Positions 39,441-47,424 of a stretch of 63,168 nucleotides of DNA are shown one piece after another. The DNA is from Alphaproteobacteria bacterium UBA2903. Lineage in GTDB: Bacteria; Pseudomonadota; Alphaproteobacteria; CAAGCB01; CAG-977. Location of the stretch: contig DEDN01000004.1 in assembly GCA_002349565.1 (NCBI GenBank), positions 1 to 63,168 of the forward strand. Reading direction: 5' to 3'. The number at the start of each line of letters is the position of its first letter. Within the stretch, counting starts at the first letter, position 1. Position numbers and translations under genes: made by a program. The notes below the pieces were generated by a model, which did no database searches, was not told the DNA's origin, and saw nothing but the letters and a program-made list of their open reading frames with translations.

Positions 39441-41102
39441 TTAGCGGCTGTGCTGCTTGTGGCGCATCGCCAAAGTCATCTGTTTTTGTCCCTGCTGGTC
39501 GGCTTTGGGCTTGCGCGGGGCGTGCTTGTATTTGAAATAGCCGATTTTCTTGCGTTCTTTGGTTTCGACATCCAACGCCAAGCGGTCGTATTTGAAATAC
39601 GGCTTTCTGAAATCGTTGTTTGCGTCATTCACGCCAATCCATTCTTCGGTTTTTCCGCCGGTTTCCCATGTTGCGTATTTCTTAAACGCCCGCATTTCCG
39701 CCATATTCGGAATAATGCACGCGCTCAGCCCCGTTTCCTGCGCGATTTTCATCACGTTGCGGCGCTGGGCGGGATCGCCGTGGATGGGAACAACCGTCGT
39801 GCGGCGCGGCGACGCGGCGGATACGATTTTGCAGATTTTCGCAACATCGCCCGAACTGGCGTGTCCCGAAGCGTGAATTGTGTACTTGTTCGGTTTGTAG
39901 CGGCTGGGGAAATAAGTGATACAGCCCTGCGCTTGGAATTTTTCCTCCAACGCTTTGTGCGTTTCCTCGCTGCCGGGGATGCAGGATTGCAAATCGTAAA
40001 CATAAATCGGCAAATCTTTGCCTTTTCCCGACGTTTCACGCATTTCCGCCAAAGAAATATTTTTGTTGCGCCCTTCCGCGATTTTCAGCAAAGACGCGTC
40101 TTCGCCCTGCGTGCCCGTGCAGATGTAAAAACGGTTTTCGGGCGGCGTTCTTTGCGCGGTTTTCGAGTTCGCGGCAACGATTTTCATTTCAACGCCCGTT
40201 TGTTCGCGAATAATGTCTTCTAGCTTGTAGCCGCAGGCGTTCATCGCACGGCGCGCGTTGATAAGAGACGCACCGTCCAAAATCATCGTGCGGGGTTCCG
40301 TGCCTTTTTCCAAAGCTTCCTCCGCCAAAGCGGTCGCGACCGTGTGCAAACGGTGGCATGACGAAGAAATCACGCCCGAAATAATCGGACCGTTTTCGGA
40401 TTCTTTCAAAATCTCGCGCAATCCTTTTTTGACTTCGGATTCGCCGATGGTTTCGCCTTTGCCCGTCGAAGACGTCGAATCGATAAACAGATAATCGATT
40501 CCTTTGGACGCGACGGCGGCGACCTTTTCGTCGTCAAAGCCTTGACCGAGCGGCACTTTTGCCGTTTTGAAATCGCCCGTCGTCATCATGCGCGTGCCGT
40601 CGGGGCTTTCAATCACAAAGCCGACCGCGTCGGGAATCGAATGGGATACGGAAAACGGCTCAATCTTGAATCCGTTGACTTCAAACGTTTCGTCGGGTTT
40701 GAAAACGTGGAAATTCGGAAATTCCTCTTTGCGGATACCTGTACCGAGCAGACTGTTTTTAATCAGCTTTTCGGCAAAAGCGGTGCAATGAACGGTCAAA
40801 TTTTCGCCTTTGGCGCGTTTTTCTTCGAATTCGGCGCGCTTTAAATTCATCAAATGCGCCAAACCGCCCATGTGGTCGGCATGCCCGTGCGTAATCAGAA
40901 TATCGTTCGATTCGGGCATTACGGGAATAAAGCAGTCGTAGCCTGTTTCTTCTTTTTTGCAAAACAGGGAACCGTAATCCACCTGAACGGCGCCCTTGGT
41001 TTCACCCGTTTCGTCGGTATAGGAAAACTCGTAACCGTTTCCGCCGATGTGGTCGGCGTTGTTGCCGCCCGCGGATTTCCAAGATGTATAAGCCTCTGCC
41101 AT
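39441..41102 (-). CDS. RNase J-like metallo-beta-lactamase/beta-CASP ribonuclease
   Basis: A 553-aa protein with the motif series of RNase J: THGHADHMGG (71-80), SHSIPDA (153-159), TTGDFK (174-179), the TGTQGE loop (329-334), ASGHAS (411-416) and PIHGD (439-443). RNase J is a 5'-3' exonuclease and endonuclease in RNA decay. The N-terminus (SWKSAGGNNADHIGGNGYEF) and the basic C-terminal tail (residues ~525-553) differ from canonical RNase J, so this may be a divergent paralogue. It is transcribed with iscX, which ends 13 bases upstream. Confidence 0.85.
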   Translation of the reverse strand: MAEAYTSWKSAGGNNADHIGGNGYEFSYTDETGETKGAVQVDYGSLFCKKEETGYDCFIPVMPESNDILITHGHADHMGGLAHLMNLKRAEFEEKRAKGENLTVHCTAFAEKLIKNSLLGTGIRKEEFPNFHVFKPDETFEVNGFKIEPFSVSHSIPDAVGFVIESPDGTRMMTTGDFKTAKVPLGQGFDDEKVAAVASKGIDYLFIDSTSSTGKGETIGESEVKKGLREILKESENGPIISGVISSSCHRLHTVATALAEEALEKGTEPRTMILDGASLINARRAMNACGYKLEDIIREQTGVEMKIVAANSKTAQRTPPENRFYICTGTQGEDASLLKIAEGRNKNISLAEMRETSGKGKDLPIYVYDLQSCIPGSEETHKALEEKFQAQGCITYFPSRYKPNKYTIHASGHASSGDVAKICKIVSAASPRRTTVVPIHGDPAQRRNVMKIAQETGLSACIIPNMAEMRAFKKYATWETGGKTEEWIGVNDANNDFRKPYFKYDRLALDVETKERKKIGYFKYKHAPRKPKADQQGQKQMTLAMRHKQHSR

Positions 41103-41115
41103 AGCTGTGTATCCT

Positions 41116-41352
41116 TTAGTCTATGTTTTCCGAAGGGATTTTTTCGGCGTCTTCGGGAAACTGGATACCGACCCAAGCATGAATGACGGCTTCCATATCG
41201 TCGTCGTCTGGAACGGACGAATCGTCAAAACCGTCCAGCTTTGCGACCATATCGCGCAATTCGTCGTATTCCAAAACGGATAAATCGGTCTGCGGATAAA
41301 GTTTTTCCAAGGCGTTAGCCAATTCGTCAACGTCAGACCAAGTCAATGCCAT
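41116..41352 (-). CDS. iscX: IscX-like Fe-S assembly protein
   Basis: A 78-aa acidic protein that follows IscX: start MALTWSDVDELANALEKLYP, then LEYDELRDMVAKLDGFDD and the DDDDMEAVIHAWVG helix. In E. coli IscX (YfhJ) binds IscS and iron and modulates cluster assembly. Here no isc or suf genes accompany it; instead it leads a two-gene unit with an RNase J-like gene. AAAGGA lies upstream of this ATG; longer in-frame starts run through untranslated promoter sequence and are rejected. Confidence 0.85.
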   Translation of the reverse strand: MALTWSDVDELANALEKLYPQTDLSVLEYDELRDMVAKLDGFDDSSVPDDDDMEAVIHAWVGIQFPEDAEKIPSENID

Positions 41353-41401
41353 TATCGGGTATCCTTTTATTGAAGCGGGGAATTTTCCCCTGTTGGAATC
41401 C

Positions 41402-41430
41402 ATAGTATCCGACGGATTTGTCCAAAGCAA
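41402..41430 (-). promoter_or_regulatory. Promoter of the iscX/RNase J-like unit
   Basis: Minus strand TTGCTT (41425-41430), 17 bases, TACTAT (41402-41407). A small hairpin GGGGAA/TTCCCC follows in the leader (41380-41392). Confidence 0.5.
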
Positions 41431-41496
41431 GGCTTTTTTGAAAAAATATCGACAAAAAAAAGAAGACTCCAACAGATTGTTTTTATTAAAAAACAA

Positions 41497-41530
41497 AAAA
41501 AATCGGCAGATTTGAAACCTGCCGATTTTG
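41497..41530 (-). terminator. Terminator of the HNH nuclease gene
   Basis: AATCGGCAG, 9-base loop, CTGCCGATT, with A run on the plus strand (T run on the minus strand). It separates the HNH gene from iscX. Confidence 0.85.
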
Positions 41531-41555
41531 TCGAATTTTTTATTTTTAAACCATC

Positions 41556-42377
41556 TTAACGACCGCGTCCTGCCGCCGCTTTCATCGCCGCCGCTTGCGT
41601 CTGTTTTTGTTTTTCCTGCTGTTTGCGGCGTTCGTCGATTTCCGCATACATCGGGGCGACCGTTTTGGCGCGATGCGCAACACCCATGTGTTCCGCTTTG
41701 TACAAGTTCGGATATTTCGCGGGATTGACGCAAGACGTATAGTTCGGTTTCACAGGCTGATTTTCGCGGGTAAAGCCGTATTTTTTCGGATCGTAAATCA
41801 TTTCGTCCGTGTACGGGATTTTGATGGTGCGGGTTTCACCTTCGCGAATGCCCGCCAGCTGCGGATCCATAATGTCGTGATGCCACTGGTCATGCGGATA
41901 CAGCGGGGTCAGGATGAAGTTCGAAAATTCGTTTTTGCCGCCGCCGTGCAAAGCCTGCTTGTGGTGAACATTCAATCCCGGAGGACAACGCCCGTTGCGC
42001 ATGCCTTCCAAATCGCGGTCGGTCAAGCTCAGCTTTTCGACCAGTTCGGCTTCGTGTTCTTTGACCAGCATTTTCAAAAATTTCGATCGAACACCTTCTT
42101 TTTCACGCGTGCCGCTGAATTCTTCGCGGCGGTCTTCGCGCACTTTTTTGGGCGGAACGGTATATTCGACTTCTTTCAATTTCAAGCCGTGAATCGTATC
42201 GAAGGAAAATTCGCCTTTGCGCTGTTCCTGAGTATATTTGCCCTGCGGGGAAAAAGCCCCCTTGGCGGAACCTTTTTGCTGGTTGGCGCGGCGTTCGTCC
42301 TTGTTCGGGCGGGGACGTTTTTCATGAACGTAATTATAGCCGACATTCTGTTTTTCAAAATCAATTTCAGCAGCCAT
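41556..42377 (-). CDS. Putative HNH-type nuclease
   Basis: A 273-aa basic protein without a signal peptide. Residues 137-168 hold a compact His-rich motif: VHHKQALHGGGKNEFSNF then LYPHDQWHHD. The pattern H-H ... H ... N ... H-x3-H is that of HNH/ColE-type nuclease folds (His-Asn-His with a metal-binding His). The N-terminal ~110 residues are highly charged and poor in structure; the C-terminus ends in a Lys/Gln/Ala-rich tail. Nothing resembling an immunity protein gene is adjacent. AAAGGA lies nine bases before the ATG. It could be an exported effector or a selfish nuclease; the substrate is not shown. Confidence 0.65.
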   Translation of the reverse strand: MAAEIDFEKQNVGYNYVHEKRPRPNKDERRANQQKGSAKGAFSPQGKYTQEQRKGEFSFDTIHGLKLKEVEYTVPPKKVREDRREEFSGTREKEGVRSKFLKMLVKEHEAELVEKLSLTDRDLEGMRNGRCPPGLNVHHKQALHGGGKNEFSNFILTPLYPHDQWHHDIMDPQLAGIREGETRTIKIPYTDEMIYDPKKYGFTRENQPVKPNYTSCVNPAKYPNLYKAEHMGVAHRAKTVAPMYAEIDERRKQQEKQKQTQAAAMKAAAGRGR

Positions 42378-42514
42378 GGCTTTAAATCCTTTATTGGTGG
42401 AAGGGCGCTTTTCTCAAGCTCTTGACAAAAATATACAAAATCCCGAAAAACTTGTCCAGTCAAAAAAGACTGGTTTTCAAAATATTTTTCATCCGCTTCA
42501 GACAAAAAAAAGCG

Positions 42515-43363
42515 TTAAATCCGCTCTGCCGCAAAGAGTCTGTCGGGGGCTTCGATTTGACTTTGCGCGGCAATCAAGGGGATGTCAGCCGCGTTTGTTT
42601 GCTCCGCCGCCTTTATCAATCCCCAAACCGACGACACGGCTTTTGCCATCGATTCGGGCAAGCGGGATGTTTTGACAAAATTCGCGACCAGCAAAGCCGC
42701 CGTCATATCCCCCGCCCCGCAGCAAACGGAAGCGTTAAATTTCAGCTTCGGCGTTGCTACCCTCCATGCGGCGCCGGCTTCAACCGTCAAAGCCGCCAAG
42801 CCGTCCGTTCCGACGGGCAATCCCGTAACGACGACCGCTTTCAGCCGTCCGTTTCCGATTAAACGGCGCGCGGCGGCTATCGCGTCCGATTCCGAATTTA
42901 CGTTTTGATTCGCCAGCCAGCCCAGTTCAAACCTGTTCGGCGTGATAAAGTCGGCGGCGGGAACGGCGCGGTTTTTCATAAAATCGGGAATGTCCTTTGC
43001 GACATACAAAGTCCCGTTGTCGCCCATCACGGGGTCGCAGCAGTAAAAAGCGTCGGGATTGGCTTGGCGCACCCGTTCAACGGCGTTCAGGACGACTTCG
43101 CCCGTTTCTTTCGCGCCCAGATAGCCCGACAGCACGCCATCGCAGTTGTTCAGTCCCGAACAGACCGCCAATCCGTCAATCAGCTTTTTCAGATGCGCGG
43201 CGGGAAAGACGTCGCCCGTCCAGCCTTTGATTGCCGTGTGATTGGAAAACTGCAACGTATCAAGTCCCCACGCTTCGACGCCCGCCCTTTGCAGGCAGAA
43301 CACGGCGGCGGAGTTGCCGACATATCCCGCGACGACATGGGATTGAACGGTCAAGACTGCCAT
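42515..43363 (-). CDS. pdxY: Pyridoxal kinase PdxY
   Basis: Phosphorylates pyridoxal (and perhaps pyridoxine) in vitamin B6 salvage. The 282-aa ribokinase-fold protein has VQSHVVAGYVGNSAAVF at the N-terminus (family S-x-V-x-x-G-x-V-G), QFSNHTAIKGW, CDPVMGDNGTLYV, DFITPNRFELGWL, and the anion-hole motif CCGAGDMTAALL. Start overlaps the lipoprotein stop (TAATG). With pdxA absent from its usual place, this salvage enzyme may carry the B6 supply, which is an inference. Confidence 0.92.
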   Translation of the reverse strand: MAVLTVQSHVVAGYVGNSAAVFCLQRAGVEAWGLDTLQFSNHTAIKGWTGDVFPAAHLKKLIDGLAVCSGLNNCDGVLSGYLGAKETGEVVLNAVERVRQANPDAFYCCDPVMGDNGTLYVAKDIPDFMKNRAVPAADFITPNRFELGWLANQNVNSESDAIAAARRLIGNGRLKAVVVTGLPVGTDGLAALTVEAGAAWRVATPKLKFNASVCCGAGDMTAALLVANFVKTSRLPESMAKAVSSVWGLIKAAEQTNAADIPLIAAQSQIEAPDRLFAAERI

Positions 43364-43677
43364 TATTCAGCCTCTTGCTCTTCGGCGGGGATGTCTTGGC
43401 AGCGGAAATAAACGCGGTGAGGCAAAAACACGCGGCACGTCCAATAACTGTGTCCGTCGTAAGCGGGTTCGCGATTCGTTTTCGCGCATTCTTCGCGCGC
43501 CATGCGGATGATTTCGTTTTCGTTGGTCGCAAAGCCGTTATAGCAAATCGCGACTCTGTCGGGCGTCGATTCGCCGACCGTGCGGGGCGATCCGCCTTCG
43601 CGTCGGGCGTCAACAAAAGGCGCGCACGCCGTCAGCGCCGCCGTCAGTAAAAAAGCTGTCAAAAAACGTTTCATCAT
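43363..43677 (-). CDS. Small lipoprotein of unknown function
   Basis: A 104-aa precursor with signal peptide and lipobox (FLLTAALTAC, Cys about residue 18), followed by a short polar domain with several Cys (ICYNG, REECAK, WTCRVF, YFRCQD). The four mature-chain cysteines could form two disulfides. No family recognised. AAAGGAAG precedes the double ATG. It is co-transcribed with pdxY but has no evident link to B6. Confidence 0.7.
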   Translation of the reverse strand: MMKRFLTAFLLTAALTACAPFVDARREGGSPRTVGESTPDRVAICYNGFATNENEIIRMAREECAKTNREPAYDGHSYWTCRVFLPHRVYFRCQDIPAEEQEAE

Positions 43678-43768
43678 TTGCCGCTTCCTTTGAAAGGCTT
43701 TTATTTTCCCCGAAAAAGCCCGCATATTCAACAAAGAAATCATTTTTTTTCGTTTCGCAAAGCTATGG

Positions 43769-43797
43769 TTGATTTTATGCGCCCGTTTCGCTTATGC
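43769..43797 (+). promoter_or_regulatory. Promoter of the DHH phosphoesterase pair
   Basis: TTGATT, 17 bases, TTATGC, ending 36 bases before the start codon of the first DHH gene. Confidence 0.5.
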
Positions 43798-43833
43798 TTT
43801 ACGCAAAGCTGATTGAAACGCAAAGGACTTTTC

Positions 43834-44760
43834 ATGATTATACAAAAACGCCTGCTCACCCGTTGCGATTTTGACGGACTGGTGTGTTCCGCCCTGCTCA
43901 AAGAACTGGATTTAATCGATGAAATCCGATTCGTCCATCCCAAAGACATGCAGGACGGCAGAATATCCATTTCCAACGGCGACATCACCGCCAACCTGCC
44001 TTATGTCGAAGGCGTGTACATCGCGTTCGACCACCATATCAGCGAAAACACCCGCGTTATCAGCCCTCCCAACTATATCGTTTATCCGAATTCTCCGTCC
44101 GCCGCGCGCGTTGTCTACGAATACTACGGCGCGGAAAAGCGTTTCAAAAACATTCCCGTCGAATTGATGAAAGCCGTCGACAATGCCGATTCGGCGCGTT
44201 ATACGGTTGACCAAATCAAAAACCCGACGGATTGGACTTTGCTGGCGTTCATCACCGATCCGCGCACGGGATTGGGACGGTTCAAAAACTTCCGCATCGG
44301 CACTTACGACTTTATGCTCAAACTGACGGATTTGTGCCGCAAACACCCGATTAACGAGATTTTGAACGACCCCGATGTCAAAGAACGCGTCGATTTGTAT
44401 TACGAACATCAGGACAAGTTCATCGACCAGCTGAAACGCTGCACGACAATTCACAAAAACGTCGCGCACATCAACTACCGCGATCAGGACGTCATTTATG
44501 CGGGCAACCGCTTTATGGTGTACGCTTTGTTCCCGCAAACGAACATATCGGTTCACGAAATTTGGGGCAAAAACAAGCGCAACGTCGTTTTCGCGGCGGG
44601 CAAGTCAATCTTCAACCGCACCTCCAAAATGAACATCGGCGAGTTTATGCTCCAGTTCCACGGCGGCGGACACATCGCGGCGGGAACGTGCCAAGTTCCC
44701 GTTCAAGACGCCGAACAGGTGCGCGAAGCCATTATCACCGCGATGAGGCAGGACGTTTAA
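43834..44760 (+). CDS. DHH-family phosphoesterase ('exopolyphosphatase'), first copy
   Basis: A 308-aa protein of the DHH superfamily (relatives: RecJ, NrnA, PPX). Motif I is modified to RCDFDGLVCSALL, motif III is AFDHHISE, followed by VDNADSARY and the C-terminal substrate-binding FHGGGHIAAGTC (DHHA1-type GGGH). Homologues in Rhodospirillales are annotated as exopolyphosphatase, but activity on short oligonucleotides or cyclic-dinucleotide products is equally possible. The ATG at 43834 follows AAAGGA; an in-frame TTG at 43813 lies before it. Two bases separate it from its paralogue. Confidence 0.82.
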   Translation: MIIQKRLLTRCDFDGLVCSALLKELDLIDEIRFVHPKDMQDGRISISNGDITANLPYVEGVYIAFDHHISENTRVISPPNYIVYPNSPSAARVVYEYYGAEKRFKNIPVELMKAVDNADSARYTVDQIKNPTDWTLLAFITDPRTGLGRFKNFRIGTYDFMLKLTDLCRKHPINEILNDPDVKERVDLYYEHQDKFIDQLKRCTTIHKNVAHINYRDQDVIYAGNRFMVYALFPQTNISVHEIWGKNKRNVVFAAGKSIFNRTSKMNIGEFMLQFHGGGHIAAGTCQVPVQDAEQVREAIITAMRQDV

Positions 44761-44762
44761 AA

Positions 44763-45716
44763 ATGACGGCGGATCGTTTTCGGTTGGTGACACGCAGCGA
44801 CTTTGACGGGCTGGTGTCGGCGGTTTTGTTCAAAGAGCTTGACCTTATCGACGAAATCAAGTTCGTTCATCCCAAGGATGTTCAGGACGGCTTGGTTGAC
44901 ATTCGCCAAGGCGACATCATCACGAATCTGCCGTATTCGAAAAACGCGTCCTATGTTTTCGACCACCATATCAGCGAACTGGCGCGCGTGGGACACAAGA
45001 GCAACAGCTATTTGAATCCAAACGCGCCGTCCGCTTCGCGCGTCGTGTGGGAAACATTCGGCGGTAAAGACCGCTTTAAAAACGTGTCCGAAGAAATGAT
45101 GGCGGCGGTCGACAAAGCCGACACCGCGAACTACACGCTGGACGAAATTCTGCACCCGACGGGATGGACGCTGCTCAGCTTTATCATGGACGCGCGCACG
45201 GGATTGGGGCGGTTTCACAACTTCCGCATTTCGAACTATCAGCTGATGATGAATCTGATAGAATTCTGCCGCTGTCACGACCCCGAGGAAGTCCTTGACA
45301 TGCCCGATGTCAAGGAACGCGTCGATTTGTATTTTTCCCAGCAGGAAAAATTCAAAGAACAGCTGAAAAAGCAAACGACCGTTTACAAAAACCTTGCCTA
45401 CGTCGATATGCTGAACGAAGACGTCATTTACGCGGGCAACCGCTTTATGGTGTACGCTTTGTTCCCCGATGTCAACGTGTCCATGCACGCGTTGTGGCGC
45501 GTCAACGGACAGCGCATCGTGTATGCGGTCGGCAAATCGATTTTCAACCGTTCGAACATCATCAACATCGGCGAATTGCTGCTGGGCTACGGCGGCGGCG
45601 GGCATGCGAACGTCGGGACGTGCCAAATCGACCTTGACCAAGCCGCCCGCGTCAAAGACGAACTGATCGCCGTTTTGACCGACCCGCAATATACGGAAAC
45701 GGTCGAAAAAGCGTAA
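44763..45716 (+). CDS. DHH-family phosphoesterase, second copy
   Basis: A 317-aa paralogue of the preceding gene, close to it over the whole length (RSDFDGLVSAVLFKELDLIDEI; VFDHHISE; DARTGLGRFHNFRIS; EDVIYAGNRFMVYALFP; YGGGGHANVGTC). The pair is a tandem duplication that has diverged in the loop residues around the active site, and both keep the catalytic Asp and DHH residues. The genes are only two bases apart and are likely translated together. Possible heteromeric partner of the first copy. Confidence 0.82.
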   Translation: MTADRFRLVTRSDFDGLVSAVLFKELDLIDEIKFVHPKDVQDGLVDIRQGDIITNLPYSKNASYVFDHHISELARVGHKSNSYLNPNAPSASRVVWETFGGKDRFKNVSEEMMAAVDKADTANYTLDEILHPTGWTLLSFIMDARTGLGRFHNFRISNYQLMMNLIEFCRCHDPEEVLDMPDVKERVDLYFSQQEKFKEQLKKQTTVYKNLAYVDMLNEDVIYAGNRFMVYALFPDVNVSMHALWRVNGQRIVYAVGKSIFNRSNIINIGELLLGYGGGGHANVGTCQIDLDQAARVKDELIAVLTDPQYTETVEKA

Positions 45717-45721
45717 ACGAA

Positions 45722-45750
45722 AAAGCCCGTCTTGCAAGGCGGGCTTCTTT
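45722..45750. terminator. Shared terminator of DHH pair and hydrolase gene
   Basis: AAAAGCCCGTC, loop, GGCGGGCTTCTTTT. One U-G pair in the stem. It serves the DHH operon and, on the other strand, the convergent hydrolase gene. Confidence 0.85.
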
Positions 45751-46437
45751 TCAAGCTTTCGGTGCGGATTTTTTAACTCGTGCTTTGCGGTGTTTTTTGA
45801 TTTGGGCGTTTTTGACGTATTCGCCGACGCACAGGCTCAAATCGCGCAAGTGGTTGTCGAACGTGTGATTCGCATGCGGGAACAGTTTGTAATCGATATG
45901 CACGTTGCGCTGACCCGACAGCTTGTCCGCCAAAGCGCAAACGGAGGCTTCTGGGATTTGTTCGTCCGCGCCGCCGTGAACGATCAGTCCCGATGCGGGG
46001 CAGGGCGCCAAGAACATAAAATCTTTTGAATTGGCGGGGGGGGCGACGGAAATAAAGCCCGAGATTTCGGGACGGCGCATCAGCAGCTGCATACCGATCC
46101 ACGCGCCGAACGAATATCCCGCAATCCAGCATGTTTTGGCGTCTTTGTTGACCGTTTGCAGCCAATCCAGAGCCGCCGCCGCGTCGCTCAGTTCGCCGAC
46201 GCCCGCATCATACGAGCCTTGAGAATGTCCGACTCCGCGGAAATTAAAGCGCAATACCGAAAAACCCAATGCGGCGAAAGTCTGAAACAGCGTGTAGGAT
46301 ACGCGGTGGTTCATATTGCCGTTCGGCATCTGCGGGTGCGGATGCAAAATCAAAGCCAAGGGCGCGTCAGGGGTTTTGCCTGCTTGATAGCGTCCTTCCA
46401 GTCGTCCTTCCGGACCGTTAAAAATCACTTCGGGCAT
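45751..46437 (-). CDS. Alpha/beta hydrolase (COG2945-like)
   Basis: A 228-aa cytoplasmic alpha/beta hydrolase. Landmarks: oxyanion loop LHPHPQMPNGNMNHRV, nucleophile elbow GYSFGAW (Ser), VHGGADEQIP with the acid Asp, and the catalytic His in PHANHTFDNH. The PEG-GRLEGRY start and FRGVGHSQGSYD are typical of the COG2945 group, whose substrates are unknown. The ATG at 46437 follows AAGG by seven bases; a start five codons upstream has no ribosome site. The tail is unusually basic. Confidence 0.87.
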   Translation of the reverse strand: MPEVIFNGPEGRLEGRYQAGKTPDAPLALILHPHPQMPNGNMNHRVSYTLFQTFAALGFSVLRFNFRGVGHSQGSYDAGVGELSDAAAALDWLQTVNKDAKTCWIAGYSFGAWIGMQLLMRRPEISGFISVAPPANSKDFMFLAPCPASGLIVHGGADEQIPEASVCALADKLSGQRNVHIDYKLFPHANHTFDNHLRDLSLCVGEYVKNAQIKKHRKARVKKSAPKA

Positions 46438-46501
46438 ATTGAAACCTTGCAAAGTGTGAGTTATACAATAGAAAACACTATTTTAGCGAATCGCAGGCTC
46501 A

Positions 46502-47191
46502 ATGTTCAAGCATATCAAAGAAGAATTATTTTCAAAATTGTCCGAAGATATCGATTCTGTTGTCGAACGCGACCCCGCCGCCCGTTCGAAAATCGAGGTT
46601 TTCCTTTGTTATCCGGGGGTTCATGCGATAATTCTTTATCGCTTTTCCCATTTTTTATGGGGCAAAAAATTTTTTACGGCGGCGCGAATCATTTCGTCTT
46701 TTGCGCGGTTTTTGACGGGAGTCGACATTCATCCCGCCGCGCGAATCGGGCGCAGGTTGTTTATCGATCACGCCACGGGACTGGTCATCGGCGAAACGGC
46801 GGAGATTGGCGACGATGTAACGCTTTATCACGGCGTGACTTTGGGCGGAACGTCAACGCAAAAGGGCAAACGTCATCCGACTTTGGGCAATCGCGTGATT
46901 GTCGGCGCGGGGGCGAAACTGTTGGGACCGATCGAGATCGGCGACGACGCGCGCATCGGATCGAATGCCGTTGTGCTGAAAGCCGTTCCCGCAGGCGCGA
47001 CCGCTGTCGGCGTTCCCGCGCAAATCGTCCGCAAGCGCAAGAAAACGGATGAAAAATGCTTTGAAGCTTATGCCGCCGAAAAGACGGACCCGATTTTGGA
47101 TGCGATTGAAAAATTGAAAGCGCAGGTCAAAACTCTGGAAAAACAAGTTTCCGAAAAAAAGACTGTTGACAAGAACGACAAAAACATATAA
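46502..47191 (+). CDS. cysE: Serine O-acetyltransferase
   Basis: First step of cysteine synthesis: acetyl-CoA + L-serine to O-acetylserine. The 229-aa protein has the helical N-terminal part (FLCYPGVHAIILYRFSHFLW) and the left-handed beta-helix with hexapeptide repeats (DIHPAARIGRRLFIDHATGLVIGET, then TLYHGVTLGGT, GNRVIVGAGAKLLGP). A C-terminal coiled-coil tail (KLKAQVKTLEKQVSEKK) extends beyond the usual end. The class is the short (epsilon-type) SAT. tRNA-Met follows after 17 bases. Confidence 0.95.
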   Translation: MFKHIKEELFSKLSEDIDSVVERDPAARSKIEVFLCYPGVHAIILYRFSHFLWGKKFFTAARIISSFARFLTGVDIHPAARIGRRLFIDHATGLVIGETAEIGDDVTLYHGVTLGGTSTQKGKRHPTLGNRVIVGAGAKLLGPIEIGDDARIGSNAVVLKAVPAGATAVGVPAQIVRKRKKTDEKCFEAYAAEKTDPILDAIEKLKAQVKTLEKQVSEKKTVDKNDKNI

Positions 47192-47208
47192 AAGCATCCT
47201 TATCCGAT

Positions 47209-47284
47209 GGCGGGTTAGCTCAGTCGGTAGAGCAGAGGAATCATAATCCTTGTGTCGTGGGTTCAAATCCCTCACCCGCTACCA
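47209..47284 (+). tRNA. tRNA-Met (anticodon CAT, elongator type)
   Basis: Complete 76-nt cloverleaf: acceptor GGCGGGT/ACCCGCT with a G-U first pair, D arm GCTC/GAGC, anticodon stem GAGGA/TCCTT with loop ATCATAA (anticodon CAT), T arm GTGGG/CCCTC, encoded CCA. The first base pair and the loop fit elongator tRNA-Met; a tRNA-Ile with lysidine-modified CAT is the alternative and cannot be excluded by eye. Confidence 0.93.
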
Positions 47285-47288
47285 TTTG

Positions 47289-47317
47289 AAAAGGCTTCCG
47301 AAAGGAAGCCTTTTTTG
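47289..47317 (+). terminator. Terminator after tRNA-Met
   Basis: AAAAGGCTTCC, GAAA tetraloop, GGAAGCCTTTTTT. Confidence 0.93.
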
Positions 47318-47424
47318 ATGTCAAAAATCTATGGCTGCGATTTTTTTTGTTTTCGATAAAAAAAATATTCGAAATTGCGACACGTCAGGCGGAAGCAATC
47401 TTGGTCAGAGGCGTTTGCGCCGTT

